From positions 1,622,501 through 1,686,500 of the forward strand of contig NZ_CP042466.1 of NCBI RefSeq assembly GCF_008330225.1: DNA of 64,000 bases, read 5' to 3'. Below the pieces are notes generated by a model that was not told the origin of the DNA, ran no database searches, and saw only the letters and a list, made by a program, of their open reading frames with translations. The translations under genes were made by a program, and so were the position numbers. The stretch comes from Geobacter sp. FeAm09 (GTDB lineage Bacteria; Desulfobacterota; Desulfuromonadia; Geobacterales; Pseudopelobacteraceae). Shown piece by piece: positions 45,706 to 55,498 of this stretch. Numbering within the stretch: the stretch's first letter is position 1; every line of letters starts with the position of its first letter.

Positions 45706-45868
45706 GTGCAGCGTATCCCTGCCATGGTGACGGCATTCATGACGGCGGCCGCTGCCAAAGCGGCACGGGGCGGCCTTGATGGTGGGGCCTCGATCAGCGC
45801 GGTATTGGCATTGAAAACCATATCTGAAAAAATCGGAAACAACGTTCAATGGATTTATAGGGGGGAGC

Positions 45869-48800
45869 ATGCATACTGAAAATCAGCGTAGAAACTGGTT
45901 GCTAGCACGTATTGTATTCTTTTTGATGACGATGCTGGCTTGTTCGGGAGGGGCCTGGGCGGCAGGGACGTCGGGAACGCTTTCGTTCACTGCGGGTGAC
46001 GGCGATGTGCAATACTCCTTACAATCAACAACAAGAACTGTAGGAGGGCAAACATTTACGATCAGTGCTCTTCCCGGGAACGTTCTTGGCTACGATTCCA
46101 GCCAAGGCGCAGATGGCCTCTATGTTTATGATGGTGGTGCCAGCTCTGGCGTCAATGTAACCATTGCGGCACCGAATGGCTACGTGTTCGACATAGATTC
46201 ATTCAAGGCGTTGGCATCGGATACGGTAGTAAGCTATGTTCTGACGTATGGGAATGGATCGACTGCATCCGGTTCTCTGAATGGCGTCAGCACGAGCGGC
46301 CTGAGCACGCTCAGTCCGACGATAAGCGGCATTAAGCAGATCGTATTGAGTTCAGTGGATTATGCTGTTTTCCAGGATTTCGCCCTGAGCAATATACATC
46401 CGTTGACATTTGCAGTTACCTACAATGGCAATGGCAACACCGGGGGGGCTGTGCCGACGGATGCCACGGCCTACTCCAATGGCAGCACCGTTACGGTGTT
46501 GGGCAACACGGGCTCACTAACGCGTACCGGCTATACCTTCTATCGTTGGGATACCGTTTCTGGTGGTGGTGGCGCCCACTATGTCGGTGGGGATACCTTT
46601 TCCATATCGAGCGATACAACATTGTATGCTCAGTGGACCGCCAATCCCCCCAGCGCAACAACCGGGTCGGCGACGTCTGTGACGGCTACGGGGGCGACAC
46701 TGGGTGGAACGGTCAATGACAATGGGCTCGCTACAACGGTAACATTCGATTATGGCCTGACGACAGGGTATGGCACCAACGTTGCGGCAACAACAGGCGG
46801 AACGGTTGGCGCAGGCACGGGGAGTACCTCCGTCGGGTTGAGTTTATCGGGCCTTACGTGCAATACGCCGTATCACTTCCGGGCCAAGGCGGTCAATGCC
46901 GGTGGAACCACCTATGGGAGTGACGGTAACTTTACGACGACTGCCTGCGTGCCTGGCGCACCGACCATTGGTACAGCGACGGCGGGCAATGGCCAAGCCT
47001 CGGTGGTATTTTCCGCTCCGGGGTCGGACGGCGGGGCTGCTATCAGCGGTTACACGGTTACCTCCAACCCGGGCAGTAAGGTTGGCACCGGAACGACCAG
47101 CCCGATTACCGTGACGGGGCTGACCAATGGCACCGCTTACACCTTTACGGTGACGGCTACCAATAGCGTGGGGACAGGGGCTGCATCGGCGTCTTCCAGT
47201 AGTGTGACGCCCAAGGCAACTCAGGCCATCACCTTCGCCAATCCGGGCGCCCAGAACTTCGGCACCACCCCGACCCTGTCCGCCACCGCCGATTCCGGCC
47301 TGACCGTTACCTTCACCTCGTCCACCACCGGGGTATGCACCATCACCAGCGGCGGGACGCTCACCTTCCTCACCACCGGCACCTGCACCATCAACGCCGA
47401 TCAGGCGGGCAACGCCACCTATGCCGCCGCCACCACGGTCACCCAGCCCTTTGCCATCAATGCCGTGGCACCCGGCGCCCCCACCGGCGTAACGACCACG
47501 GTGAGCGACGGCCAGGCGACCGTCACCTTCAGCGCACCGGCCAGCAACGGTGGGGCGGCCATCACCGGCTATACCGTGGTTTCCACCCCGGCGGGCGGCA
47601 CCGACACCAACGCCGGAAGCACGGCACTTTCCCACGTGGTTACCGGGCTCGCCAACGGCACCGCCTACACCTTCACGGTCACGGCCACCAACGGCGCCGG
47701 TACCGGCTCCGCCTCGGCCGCCACCACCAGTGCCACCCCCAGGGGGAACCAGGCCATCACCTTCAATAACCCGGGCGCCCAGAATTTCGGCAGCGCTCTG
47801 ACGCTGAGCGCGACGACCAATGCGGCGGGCCAGACCGTTGCTTTCAGTTCCAGCACCACCGGTGTGTGCACCGTCAGCGGCACAACCGCCACCTTCGTGA
47901 TGGCGGGGACGTGTACGATCAAGGCAGACGCTGCCGCCACCTCCAGCTATCTGGCCGCACCGACAGTCACCCAGAGCTTCTCGGTCAACGCCGTGGTTCC
48001 CGGCGCCCCCACCATCACCTCTGTCACAGGAGGTATCGGCCAGGCCATGGTGGTATTCACCGCGCCCGCCAGTAACGGCGGGGCTGCCATAACCGGCTAT
48101 ACCGTCACCTCCAGCCCGGACAACCTGACGGCAACGGCACTCGGCAGCCCCATTACGCTGAACGGGGTCACCAACGGCACGGCTTACACCTTCACGGTCA
48201 CAGCTACCAACAGCGCGGGCACCGGCCCCGCCTCGGCCCCCTCCACAAGTTTCACCCCCAAGGGGATCCAGACCATCACCTTCGCTCAGCCTGCTGCCCA
48301 GAGTTTCGGCACCACGCCGACCCTGGCCGCCACCGCCTCCTCCGGCCTGACCGTCACCTTTACCTCCTCCACCACCGGCGTCTGCACCATCACCGGTGGA
48401 GGTGCGCTCACCTTTCTCACCACCGGCACCTGCACCATCAACGCCGCCCAGGCGGGCAACGCCGCCTATGTCGCCGCCGCGACCGTGACGTGGTCGTTCA
48501 ACGTGGCGGCCGTGGTGCCCGGTGCGCCCACCATCGGCAGTGCCTCGGCGGGCGACACCCTGGCTTCGGTGACCTTCACCGCCCCGGCCTTTACCGGCGG
48601 TTCTGCCGTCACCTCCTATACCGTTACCACCAACCCCGGCGGCCTCACGGCCACCGGCACCGCCAGCCCGATTACCGTCACCGGGCTCACCAACGGCACC
48701 GCCTACACCTTCACGGTGACGGCCACCAACAACGTCGGAACAGGGGCAGCCTCCGCAGCCTCCAGCAGCGTCACCCCCAATCCGGGCCCCGCCGTGGCCA

Positions 48801-50860
48801 GCGTCGCCGTTCCCGCCAACGGCACCTACAAGATCGGCGACAACCTGGACTTCACCATCATCTGGGACAGCGTCGCCACCGTTACCGGCACCCCGCGCAT
48901 GGCGCTGGTTATCGGCAGCAGCACGGTCTACGCCACCTATATGTCCGGCTCGGGCACCACCGCCACCCTGTTCCGCTACACCGTGACCGCCGGCCAGAGC
49001 GACAGCGACGGCATCACCGTCGGCGCCTTGACCCTCAACGGCGGCACCATCAGAAACAGCGCCAACAGCAACGCCACCCTGACCCTCACCGGTGTCGGAA
49101 ACACGTCCGGTGTATTGGTCGATACCACGGCGCCGACCCTGCCGGCAGTGAACATCGTGGTCAACAACCAGTCCGATCCGCACAAGATCGTGCTGACGTT
49201 CAATAAGGCCCTCAACGCCACCACCATCGGCGCCGCCTCTGCCTGGGCGGCAGCCGCCAACGGCGGCGCCCCGATCTACGCCATCGCCGGCGCGGCGTTG
49301 ACCGCCGCCAATCAGGTTACCCTGACCCTGGCTGCGGTAGACATCACCACTGCCGCCACCTTCATCACCGACAGCGCCGCCAACGCCCACCTCAGGATCA
49401 CGCCGCCCGCAACCCTGGCCGACAGCGTCGGCAACACCTACGCCGCCGGTCAGGTCACGGAATCCGGTGCCGCCCATATCCTGGACACCACCCCGCCGGT
49501 CCTCGCCAGTGTCGGCATCGGCGCTGCCACCAGCACCGGCGGCACCATGACGGCTATTGCCAGCGAGAAGGCCAAGGGGTACTGGATCGCCGTTGCCGGC
49601 GGCGCCACGGCCCCCGCCGTGGCCCAGGTCAAGGCGGGCGTCGCCTACGGCGGCGTCACGGTCGTGGCCGACGGCACCGGGGCACTGCCGGCGGGCAGTG
49701 CCGGCAGCATCGCCCTGAACGGTTTAGCGCCCAGCACCGTCTACGACATCTACCTGGTGGCCGAAGACGCAGCGGGCAACGCCACGGCTGCGGTCGCCAA
49801 GGCCGTCATTACCACGGGTGCGGCCCTGAAGGTCTCGACCCTGCCCGACGGGGCGGTCACCACCGACACCACCCTCAACGTCAGCGGCACGGCGGGCACC
49901 CCGGCCAACCTCAAGAGCCTCACCATCAACGGCACCAGCGTGGCGGTGGCGGCGGACGGCAGTTTCAGCTACCCGGTCCAACTGCTGGCCGGGGCCAATG
50001 CCATCACCGTCGTCGCCACCGACATCAGCGGCACCATTGCCACCGACAGCCGCACCATCACCCTGGACAGCAGCGCGCTCCACCTGGCGGTCGCCTATCC
50101 GCCGGACAACAAGGCGCTTATCCAGCAGTCCGTCACCGTCACCGGCTCCATCGCGGAACTGCTCGCCAGCGGCACCGCCAAGATCGCGGCCAAAGCCGAG
50201 GCCGCCACCGCCGCCGATCCAACCATGGTGGTCAGCTACAGCATCAACGACGGGACGCCCGGCACCGCCACCCTGACCGACGGGACCTATTCCTTCACCG
50301 TCGATCTCACCAGCGGCATGAACACCATCCAGATATCGGCGGCGAACGGGGCGGGCAAGACCGCCCAGGCCAAGCGCACGGTCACCTACCAGCCCGCGTT
50401 CTCCCTGACGGTCAGCGACCCGGCCAGCGACATCCGCACCCCCCAGACCTCCTACCTGCTGCAAGGGATCGTGGCGGACAACAGCGCACCGGTCACCGTC
50501 ACCATCACCATGGATGGCCAGACCTACACCCCCACGGTGGACAGCACCACCGGGGCCTTCCAGCAGCAGCTGACCTTCAGCGGCAGCAAGGTCTACCAGG
50601 TGAGCGTCACCGCCACCGACGGCAGCGCCACCCTTTCCGTGCCCCGCAACATCATCACCGTGGCCGGGGCCGGATCGGCCTTTACCATCGTGGACGCCCT
50701 CACGGCGTTGAAAGCGTCCGTGGGCCTCGTCACTCCGGACCAGAGCCAGATCCTCAGGCTGGATGTGGCCCCCATGGTGAGTGGCGTTTCCGTTGGTGAC
50801 GGTATGGTGGATATGGAAGACGTCATCATTGTCTTGCGCAAAGCGGTCGGACTACTCTAA
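45869..50860 (+). CDS. Giant exported multi-domain (FN3/Ig-like) protein with C-terminal dockerin-like module
   Basis: 1663 residues. The signal peptide ends near GGAWAAG. An N-terminal domain (about 27-180) is followed by an InlB-type repeat (about 184-258; NGNGNTGGAVPT to TTLYAQWTA). One fibronectin-III-like domain comes next, then about 3.5 tandem units (about 360-970), each an FN3 domain (PGAPTI...NGTAYTFTVTATN) plus an Ig-like domain (QAITFANPGAQNFG...TGTCTIN). Several bacterial Ig-like domains follow. The last 65 residues match dockerin-like repeats, with DVAPMVSGVSVGDGMVDMED as one calcium-loop half. No enzyme domain is seen. It is preceded by the GEMM riboswitch and followed after 34 bases by a cohesin-like lipoprotein gene. 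Adhesion or matrix function is inferred. Confidence 0.9.
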   Translation: MHTENQRRNWLLARIVFFLMTMLACSGGAWAAGTSGTLSFTAGDGDVQYSLQSTTRTVGGQTFTISALPGNVLGYDSSQGADGLYVYDGGASSGVNVTIAAPNGYVFDIDSFKALASDTVVSYVLTYGNGSTASGSLNGVSTSGLSTLSPTISGIKQIVLSSVDYAVFQDFALSNIHPLTFAVTYNGNGNTGGAVPTDATAYSNGSTVTVLGNTGSLTRTGYTFYRWDTVSGGGGAHYVGGDTFSISSDTTLYAQWTANPPSATTGSATSVTATGATLGGTVNDNGLATTVTFDYGLTTGYGTNVAATTGGTVGAGTGSTSVGLSLSGLTCNTPYHFRAKAVNAGGTTYGSDGNFTTTACVPGAPTIGTATAGNGQASVVFSAPGSDGGAAISGYTVTSNPGSKVGTGTTSPITVTGLTNGTAYTFTVTATNSVGTGAASASSSSVTPKATQAITFANPGAQNFGTTPTLSATADSGLTVTFTSSTTGVCTITSGGTLTFLTTGTCTINADQAGNATYAAATTVTQPFAINAVAPGAPTGVTTTVSDGQATVTFSAPASNGGAAITGYTVVSTPAGGTDTNAGSTALSHVVTGLANGTAYTFTVTATNGAGTGSASAATTSATPRGNQAITFNNPGAQNFGSALTLSATTNAAGQTVAFSSSTTGVCTVSGTTATFVMAGTCTIKADAAATSSYLAAPTVTQSFSVNAVVPGAPTITSVTGGIGQAMVVFTAPASNGGAAITGYTVTSSPDNLTATALGSPITLNGVTNGTAYTFTVTATNSAGTGPASAPSTSFTPKGIQTITFAQPAAQSFGTTPTLAATASSGLTVTFTSSTTGVCTITGGGALTFLTTGTCTINAAQAGNAAYVAAATVTWSFNVAAVVPGAPTIGSASAGDTLASVTFTAPAFTGGSAVTSYTVTTNPGGLTATGTASPITVTGLTNGTAYTFTVTATNNVGTGAASAASSSVTPNPGPAVASVAVPANGTYKIGDNLDFTIIWDSVATVTGTPRMALVIGSSTVYATYMSGSGTTATLFRYTVTAGQSDSDGITVGALTLNGGTIRNSANSNATLTLTGVGNTSGVLVDTTAPTLPAVNIVVNNQSDPHKIVLTFNKALNATTIGAASAWAAAANGGAPIYAIAGAALTAANQVTLTLAAVDITTAATFITDSAANAHLRITPPATLADSVGNTYAAGQVTESGAAHILDTTPPVLASVGIGAATSTGGTMTAIASEKAKGYWIAVAGGATAPAVAQVKAGVAYGGVTVVADGTGALPAGSAGSIALNGLAPSTVYDIYLVAEDAAGNATAAVAKAVITTGAALKVSTLPDGAVTTDTTLNVSGTAGTPANLKSLTINGTSVAVAADGSFSYPVQLLAGANAITVVATDISGTIATDSRTITLDSSALHLAVAYPPDNKALIQQSVTVTGSIAELLASGTAKIAAKAEAATAADPTMVVSYSINDGTPGTATLTDGTYSFTVDLTSGMNTIQISAANGAGKTAQAKRTVTYQPAFSLTVSDPASDIRTPQTSYLLQGIVADNSAPVTVTITMDGQTYTPTVDSTTGAFQQQLTFSGSKVYQVSVTATDGSATLSVPRNIITVAGAGSAFTIVDALTALKASVGLVTPDQSQILRLDVAPMVSGVSVGDGMVDMEDVIIVLRKAVGLL

Positions 50861-50894
50861 TCTATTCAACAATTATCCCAAGGAGGATTGCTCC

Positions 50895-51449
50895 ATGAAG
50901 ACCACCCTGAAACTCATCCTCGCCACCCTCACGCTCGCCGCCCTGTACGGCTGCGGAGGCGGCGGCAACGGCAGCAGCACCCCCACAGCGGTGGCCGACA
51001 GCTACGTCTTTCCCAGCGGCACGGCGACCATTACCTTCTCCGCCATGAGCACGGCCCAGCTGGCCGCGCCGGTCAGCGGCATCGACTTCACCGTCACCCT
51101 GCCCGCCGGCATGACCCCCACAACCGCCGGTGGCGCATCGGGGCAGATCGACAGCACGACCATCACCGCCGGCTCGGCCCTGACCGGCACCAACCTGGCC
51201 TTCGGCACCTATTCCGTATCCACGCGCAAGGCCCACCTCTCCATGGCCACCACCAGCAACAGCTACCGCTCCGGCGAGTTCCTGCGCCTGACCTGCACCG
51301 TGGCTTCCGGTACTTCCATCACCCTGGCGCAGTTCAAGGCCGCCAACGATCCGGTGACCATCATCAAGGCCGTGGGGTACGACAGCGCCACCGCCAGCAC
51401 GGTGGTGCTCACCGACAAGCTCAAAGTCACCATCGGAGCGCTGAAGTAA
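50895..51449 (+). CDS. Lipoprotein with cohesin-like domain
   Basis: 184 residues from the ATG at 50895, with AGGAGG 8 bases upstream. The lipobox (LAALYGC) lipidates a Cys in a GCGGGGNGSS linker. The remaining 150 residues are beta-rich, with SYVFPSGTATITFSAMSTAQ, GIDFTVTLPAGMTPTTAGGA, HLSMATTSNSYRSGEFLRLT and a final VVLTDKLKVTIGALK. This strand layout resembles cohesin domains. It directly follows a gene whose product ends in a dockerin-like module, which strengthens the idea of a binding pair. The cohesin call is by eye and not certain. Confidence 0.75.
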   Translation: MKTTLKLILATLTLAALYGCGGGGNGSSTPTAVADSYVFPSGTATITFSAMSTAQLAAPVSGIDFTVTLPAGMTPTTAGGASGQIDSTTITAGSALTGTNLAFGTYSVSTRKAHLSMATTSNSYRSGEFLRLTCTVASGTSITLAQFKAANDPVTIIKAVGYDSATASTVVLTDKLKVTIGALK

Positions 51450-51545
51450 CGGAGAATATTGTGTAACCACCTTTTCGGGCCGCTTGACATCTGTGCATGC
51501 GGCTCGGAAAGGGTCTCGCGATTCTCCACCGCTACCCCGTCGATA

Positions 51546-51586
51546 CGGACGGCCGCCAGCATATGCAGGCGGCCGTCCGATTTTTT
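51546..51586 (+). terminator. Intrinsic terminator after the lipoprotein gene
   Basis: CGGACGGCCGCC (51546-51557) pairs perfectly with GGCGGCCGTCCG (51568-51579) and is followed by a T run (51581-51586). It closes the riboswitch-controlled pair about 100 bases after the lipoprotein stop and separates it from ilvD. Confidence 0.92.
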
Positions 51587-51722
51587 CTGCATAATATCCT
51601 CGAAAACTCTACGGCATTCCGGGTTGACACCGGTTCGCATATATACTATCGTTTATATCCTTTATCCGCGCCAATCGGCTGTTTGGCGCCATGAAAATCC
51701 GCACCACCGAGGACAATCAATC

Positions 51723-53384
51723 ATGCGCAGCGATACCATCAAGCAGGGACTCGAACGAACACCGCACCGGGCGCTCCTCAAGGGAACCGGCGTTCCCGAC
51801 AGCGCTTTCGAAAAACCGTTCATCGGCGTGGCGACCAGCTTCACCGATCTGATTCCGGGGCACTCCGGCATGCGCGACCTGGAGCGCTTCATCGAGAAAG
51901 GGGTCCACACCGGCGGGGGCCATGCCTTCTTCTTCGGCATCCCCGGCGTCTGCGACGGCATTGCCATGGGGCACAAGGGGATGCACTACTCCCTGCCGAC
52001 CCGCGAGCTGATCGCCGACATGGTGGAATCGGTGGCCGAGGCGCACCGGCTGGACGGCCTGGTGCTCCTGACCAACTGCGACAAGATCACCCCCGGCATG
52101 CTCATGGCCGCCGCGCGCCTGAACATCCCGTGCATCATCGTCACCGCCGGTCCGATGATGAGCGGCCGCAGCCTGAGCGGCCGGAAATATTCCTTTGTCA
52201 CCGATACCTTCGAGGCCATGGCCCGCTACAAGGCCGGCGTGATCGACGACAAGGAGCTCAAGGTCTGCGAGGACAACGCCTGCCCCGGCATGGGCTCCTG
52301 CCAGGGGCTGTTCACCGCCAATACCATGGCCATCCTGACCGAGACCATGGGGATGAGCCTGCCCCGCTGCGGCACCGCCCTGGCGGTTTCGGCCTTGAAA
52401 CGCCGCATCGCCTTTGCCTCGGGAGAGAAGATCGTCGAGCTGGTGAAAAACGACGTCAAGCCCCGCGACATCATGACCCGCGCGGCTTTCGAAAACGCCA
52501 TCCGGGTCGATCTGGCCCTGGGCGGTTCGTCCAACACCGTGCTGCACCTGCTGGCCATCGCCCGGGAGGCGGGGGTGGACCTGCCGCTGGAAACCTTCGA
52601 CATCCTGGCCAAGGACACCCCGCAACTGGCCTCCATGAACCCGGCCGGGGAATACTTCATGGAAGACCTGGACGTGGCCGGCGGCGTCGGCGGCGTGCTC
52701 AAACAGTTGGGGGACAAGATCAAGGATGCGCCGACCCTGTTCGGCCTGACCACCCATCAGTTGGCGGCAAGCATCGCCAACGTGGATGAAGAGGTGATCC
52801 GTCCGCTCTCGAACCCGATCAAGAAAGAGGGAGGCATCGCCATCCTCTCCGGCAACCTGGCCCCCAAGGGGGCGGTGGTCAAGCAGTCGGGCGTGTCGGC
52901 CGCCATGATGCTGTTCGAGGGGACGGCCCGCTGCTTCGATGCCGAGGAAAAGGCCATGGCCGCCATCATGGAAGGGAAGATCACCTCGGGCGACGTGGTG
53001 GTGATCCGCTATGAAGGCCCCAAGGGCGGCCCCGGCATGCGGGAGATGCTGGCTCCCACGGCGGCCATCATGGGGATGGGGCTCGGCGATTCCGTGGCCC
53101 TGGTGACCGACGGCCGTTTCTCCGGCGGCACCCGCGGACCCTGCATCGGCCACATCTCGCCGGAAGCCGCCGAGGGCGGTCCCATTGCCCTGGTGGAAGA
53201 AGGGGATCGCATTCTGCTCGATATCCCCAACCGCCGCCTGGAGCTGCTGGTGGACGAGGCTACCCTGGCCGCCCGCCGGGCCGCCTGGAAAGCGCCGGAA
53301 GCCAAGATCAGGACCGGCTGGCTGGCGCGCTACGCCAAACTGGTCACGTCGGCCCACACCGGCGCCGTAACGACGGCCGATTGA
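51723..53384 (+). CDS. ilvD: Dihydroxy-acid dehydratase
   Basis: 553 residues from the ATG at 51723 ([20 protein letters not shown]); a longer in-frame opening upstream lacks support. It dehydrates dihydroxy-isovalerate and -methylvalerate in valine and isoleucine synthesis using an iron-sulfur cluster. The cluster cysteines are in [14 protein letters not shown] and [19 protein letters not shown]-terminal [20 protein letters not shown] is the family signature. A REP-like region separates it from ilvB. Confidence 0.97.
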   Translation: MRSDTIKQGLERTPHRALLKGTGVPDSAFEKPFIGVATSFTDLIPGHSGMRDLERFIEKGVHTGGGHAFFFGIPGVCDGIAMGHKGMHYSLPTRELIADMVESVAEAHRLDGLVLLTNCDKITPGMLMAAARLNIPCIIVTAGPMMSGRSLSGRKYSFVTDTFEAMARYKAGVIDDKELKVCEDNACPGMGSCQGLFTANTMAILTETMGMSLPRCGTALAVSALKRRIAFASGEKIVELVKNDVKPRDIMTRAAFENAIRVDLALGGSSNTVLHLLAIAREAGVDLPLETFDILAKDTPQLASMNPAGEYFMEDLDVAGGVGGVLKQLGDKIKDAPTLFGLTTHQLAASIANVDEEVIRPLSNPIKKEGGIAILSGNLAPKGAVVKQSGVSAAMMLFEGTARCFDAEEKAMAAIMEGKITSGDVVVIRYEGPKGGPGMREMLAPTAAIMGMGLGDSVALVTDGRFSGGTRGPCIGHISPEAAEGGPIALVEEGDRILLDIPNRRLELLVDEATLAARRAAWKAPEAKIRTGWLARYAKLVTSAHTGAVTTAD

Positions 53385-53390
53385 GACGGT

Positions 53391-53599
53391 TGTTGAAAAC
53401 AGCCATCTACGCCGCCATCCTCGAAAACCCTTTTCGTGCGGCGTAACGCCCCTCATCCTATCCTTCTCCCAAAGGGAGAAGGGATACCGTTCCCTCTCCC
53501 TCCGGGAGAGGGTGGCCAAAGGCCGGGTGAGGGCCTCCTCAGGGTCTTCTGCGGGTGCGACGATCTGACTATTTTTGAACAACCTCAGTTTTTCAACAG
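53391..53599. repeat. REP-like composite palindromic element between ilvD and ilvB
   Basis: Outer ends TGTTGAAAA (53391-53399) and TTTTCAACA (53591-53599) are exact inverses. Inside are two perfect hairpins: CCTTCTCCC/GGGAGAAGG (53462-53482) and CCCTCTCCC/GGGAGAGGG (53492-53512). They are bounded by GCCCCTCA near 53448 and TGAGGGC near 53528. The CCCTCTCCC-type core is common in REP elements of GC-rich bacteria. No coding capacity. Confidence 0.75.
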
Positions 53600-53668
53600 A
53601 TTATGTTACTACTTCCGGGGTTGATGCATCTGGCGTCTTGAACCGGAATGCTGCCTAAAGGAGGAACC

Positions 53669-53743
53669 ATGGAAACGCTTCCGAACAGGTTGATCGTTTT
53701 CGCCCTGCATGTCCGTACTTCAGCGACGGCGCGAAAACGATAG
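53669..53743 (+). CDS. Possible 24-codon leader peptide upstream of ilvB
   Basis: A short frame starts at the ATG 53669, which has an excellent AAAGGAGG just upstream, and encodes [18 protein letters not shown], then six more residues. It holds Leu, Ile and Val codons in the run [10 protein letters not shown] hairpin ATCGTTTTCGC/GCGAAAACGAT (53693-53703 with 53731-53741) overlaps its second half, and ilvB starts 40 bases after the stop. This layout recalls attenuator leaders of branched-chain operons, though it has few regulatory codons and no clear U-tract terminator. Confidence 0.4.
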   Translation: METLPNRLIVFALHVRTSATARKR

Positions 53744-53783
53744 CTTGCATTTCAACCATCCATTACATTCAGAGGTATCACCC

Positions 53784-55483
53784 ATGAAAATGAACGGTGC
53801 ACGAATATTGCTGGAATGTCTCAAAAAGGAAGGTGTGGACACGGTCTTCGGTTATCCCGGAGGCACCGTGATCAACATATACAACGAACTCTTCGGTTTC
53901 AAGGATATCCACCACATCCTGCCGCGCCATGAACAGGCCGGCACCCATGCGGCCGACGGCTATGCCCGCGCCACCGGCAAGGTCGGCGTCGCCATCGCCA
54001 CCTCCGGGCCGGGCGCCACCAACACCGTGACCGGCATCGCCACGGCCTACATGGATTCGATTCCCATGGTGATCATCACCGGCCAGGTGTCCACGGCGCT
54101 CATCGGCAACGATGCCTTCCAGGAGGTGGATATCATCGGTATCACCCGCTCCTGCACCAAGCACAATTTTCTCGTGCGGGATGTGAAGGACCTGGCGCTG
54201 ATCATAAAGAAGGCCTTCTATATCGCCAGCACCGGCCGGCCCGGCCCGGTGCTGGTGGACCTTCCCAAGGACGTGCAGATCGCCGAGACCGAGTTCGCCT
54301 ACCCGGATACGGTGGAACTGCGCAGCTACAAGCCGACCGTGGCCGGACATCCCCGCCAGGTGGAAAAAGCGGTGGATATGCTGCTGGAGTCCCAACGTCC
54401 GGTGATCTACGTGGGGGGAGGGGTCATACTGGCCAATGCCTCCGACGAGCTGACCGGCCTGGCCCGCAAGCTGTCGGTGCCCGTAACCACCACCCTGATG
54501 GGGCTCGGCTCCTTTCCGGGAAACGATCCGCTTTCCCTGGGCATGCTGGGCATGCACGGCTCCTACTGCGCCAATATGGCCATGACCAACAGCGATTTGA
54601 TCATTGCCGTGGGGGCGCGCTTCGATGACCGGGTGACCGGCAAGATCGCCACGTTCGCGCCTACCGCCAAGATCATCCACATCGACGTGGACCCGACCTC
54701 CATCAAGAAAAACGTGCGGGTCGATCTGCCGATCGTGGGGGATGTAAAGGACGTCCTGACCAAGATGATCAAGCTGGCCGACAAGCACAAGGAGAAAGCG
54801 GCCGGCTTCAAAACGGCGCTGGCCCCCTGGCATGAGGATATTGCCGGCTGGAAGGCCAAACATCCCCTTGCCTACAAGCAGAGCGCCACCGTCATCAAGC
54901 CCCAGTTCGTCATTCAGAAGTTGCGCGAACTGTCGGACGACGACGCCATCATCGCCACCGACGTGGGACAGCACCAGATGTGGACCGCCCAGTTCTTCCA
55001 GTTCAACAGGCCGCGCACCCTCCTCTCCTCGGGGGGCTCGGCACCATGGGGTACGGCCTGCCGGCCGCCATGGGGGCCCAGGCAGCCTTTCCCGAGCGCC
55101 AGGTGATCACCATCTGCGGCGACGGCGGCGTGCAGATGAACATCCAGGAGATCGCCACCCTGGTGCAGAACCGCCTGCCGGTCAAGATCGTGATCCTGAA
55201 CAACAACTTCCTCGGCATGGTGCGCCAGTGGCAGGAACTGTTCTTCGACAAACGCTATTCCCAGACCTGCATGGAACTGCCCATCGATTTCGTCAAGCTG
55301 GCCGAGGCCTATGGGGCCAAAGGTTTCAGCACCTCCAAGCCGGGCGAGGTGGAGACCGTCATCAAGCAGGCCTTCAAGGAAAAAGGGCCGGTGATCATGG
55401 AGTTCAAGATCGCCCGCGAAGAAAAGGTGCTGCCCATGGTTCCGGCCGGGGCATCCCTGAACGAGATGGTGCTGAACGCCTAA
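53784..55483 (+). pseudogene. ilvB: Acetolactate synthase large subunit, interrupted by a frameshift
   Basis: ThDP-dependent enzyme that condenses pyruvate units (or pyruvate with 2-ketobutyrate) in valine, leucine and isoleucine synthesis. The ATG at 53784 follows AGAGG and opens [19 protein letters not shown]. The first frame carries [14 protein letters not shown] and [20 protein letters not shown]. It breaks at a run of six G (55031-55036) and then reads junk to a stop at about 55106. One extra G restores [19 protein letters not shown] and the ThDP motif [20 protein letters not shown] to 55483, about 566 residues in all, the normal length. A homopolymer base-call error is likely, but a real lesion would cause auxotrophy unless a second copy exists. 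Confidence 0.94.
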
Positions 55484-55498
55484 CTGACTGATAGCAAT

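Noticed and set aside
45501-45870. Minus-strand small ORFs opposite the riboswitch leader
   Set aside because: They lie across the aptamer and terminator and have no ribosome site or motif.
46950-48780. CRISPR-like or other non-coding tandem array
   Set aside because: The repeats are about 520 bases, in frame, and encode FN3/Ig-like domains; there are no short direct repeats with spacers.
46844-49477. 877-codon open frame on the minus strand inside the giant exported-protein gene
   Set aside because: Low-complexity Gly/Arg-rich product with no family motif, created by the high-GC repetitive coding of the plus-strand gene.
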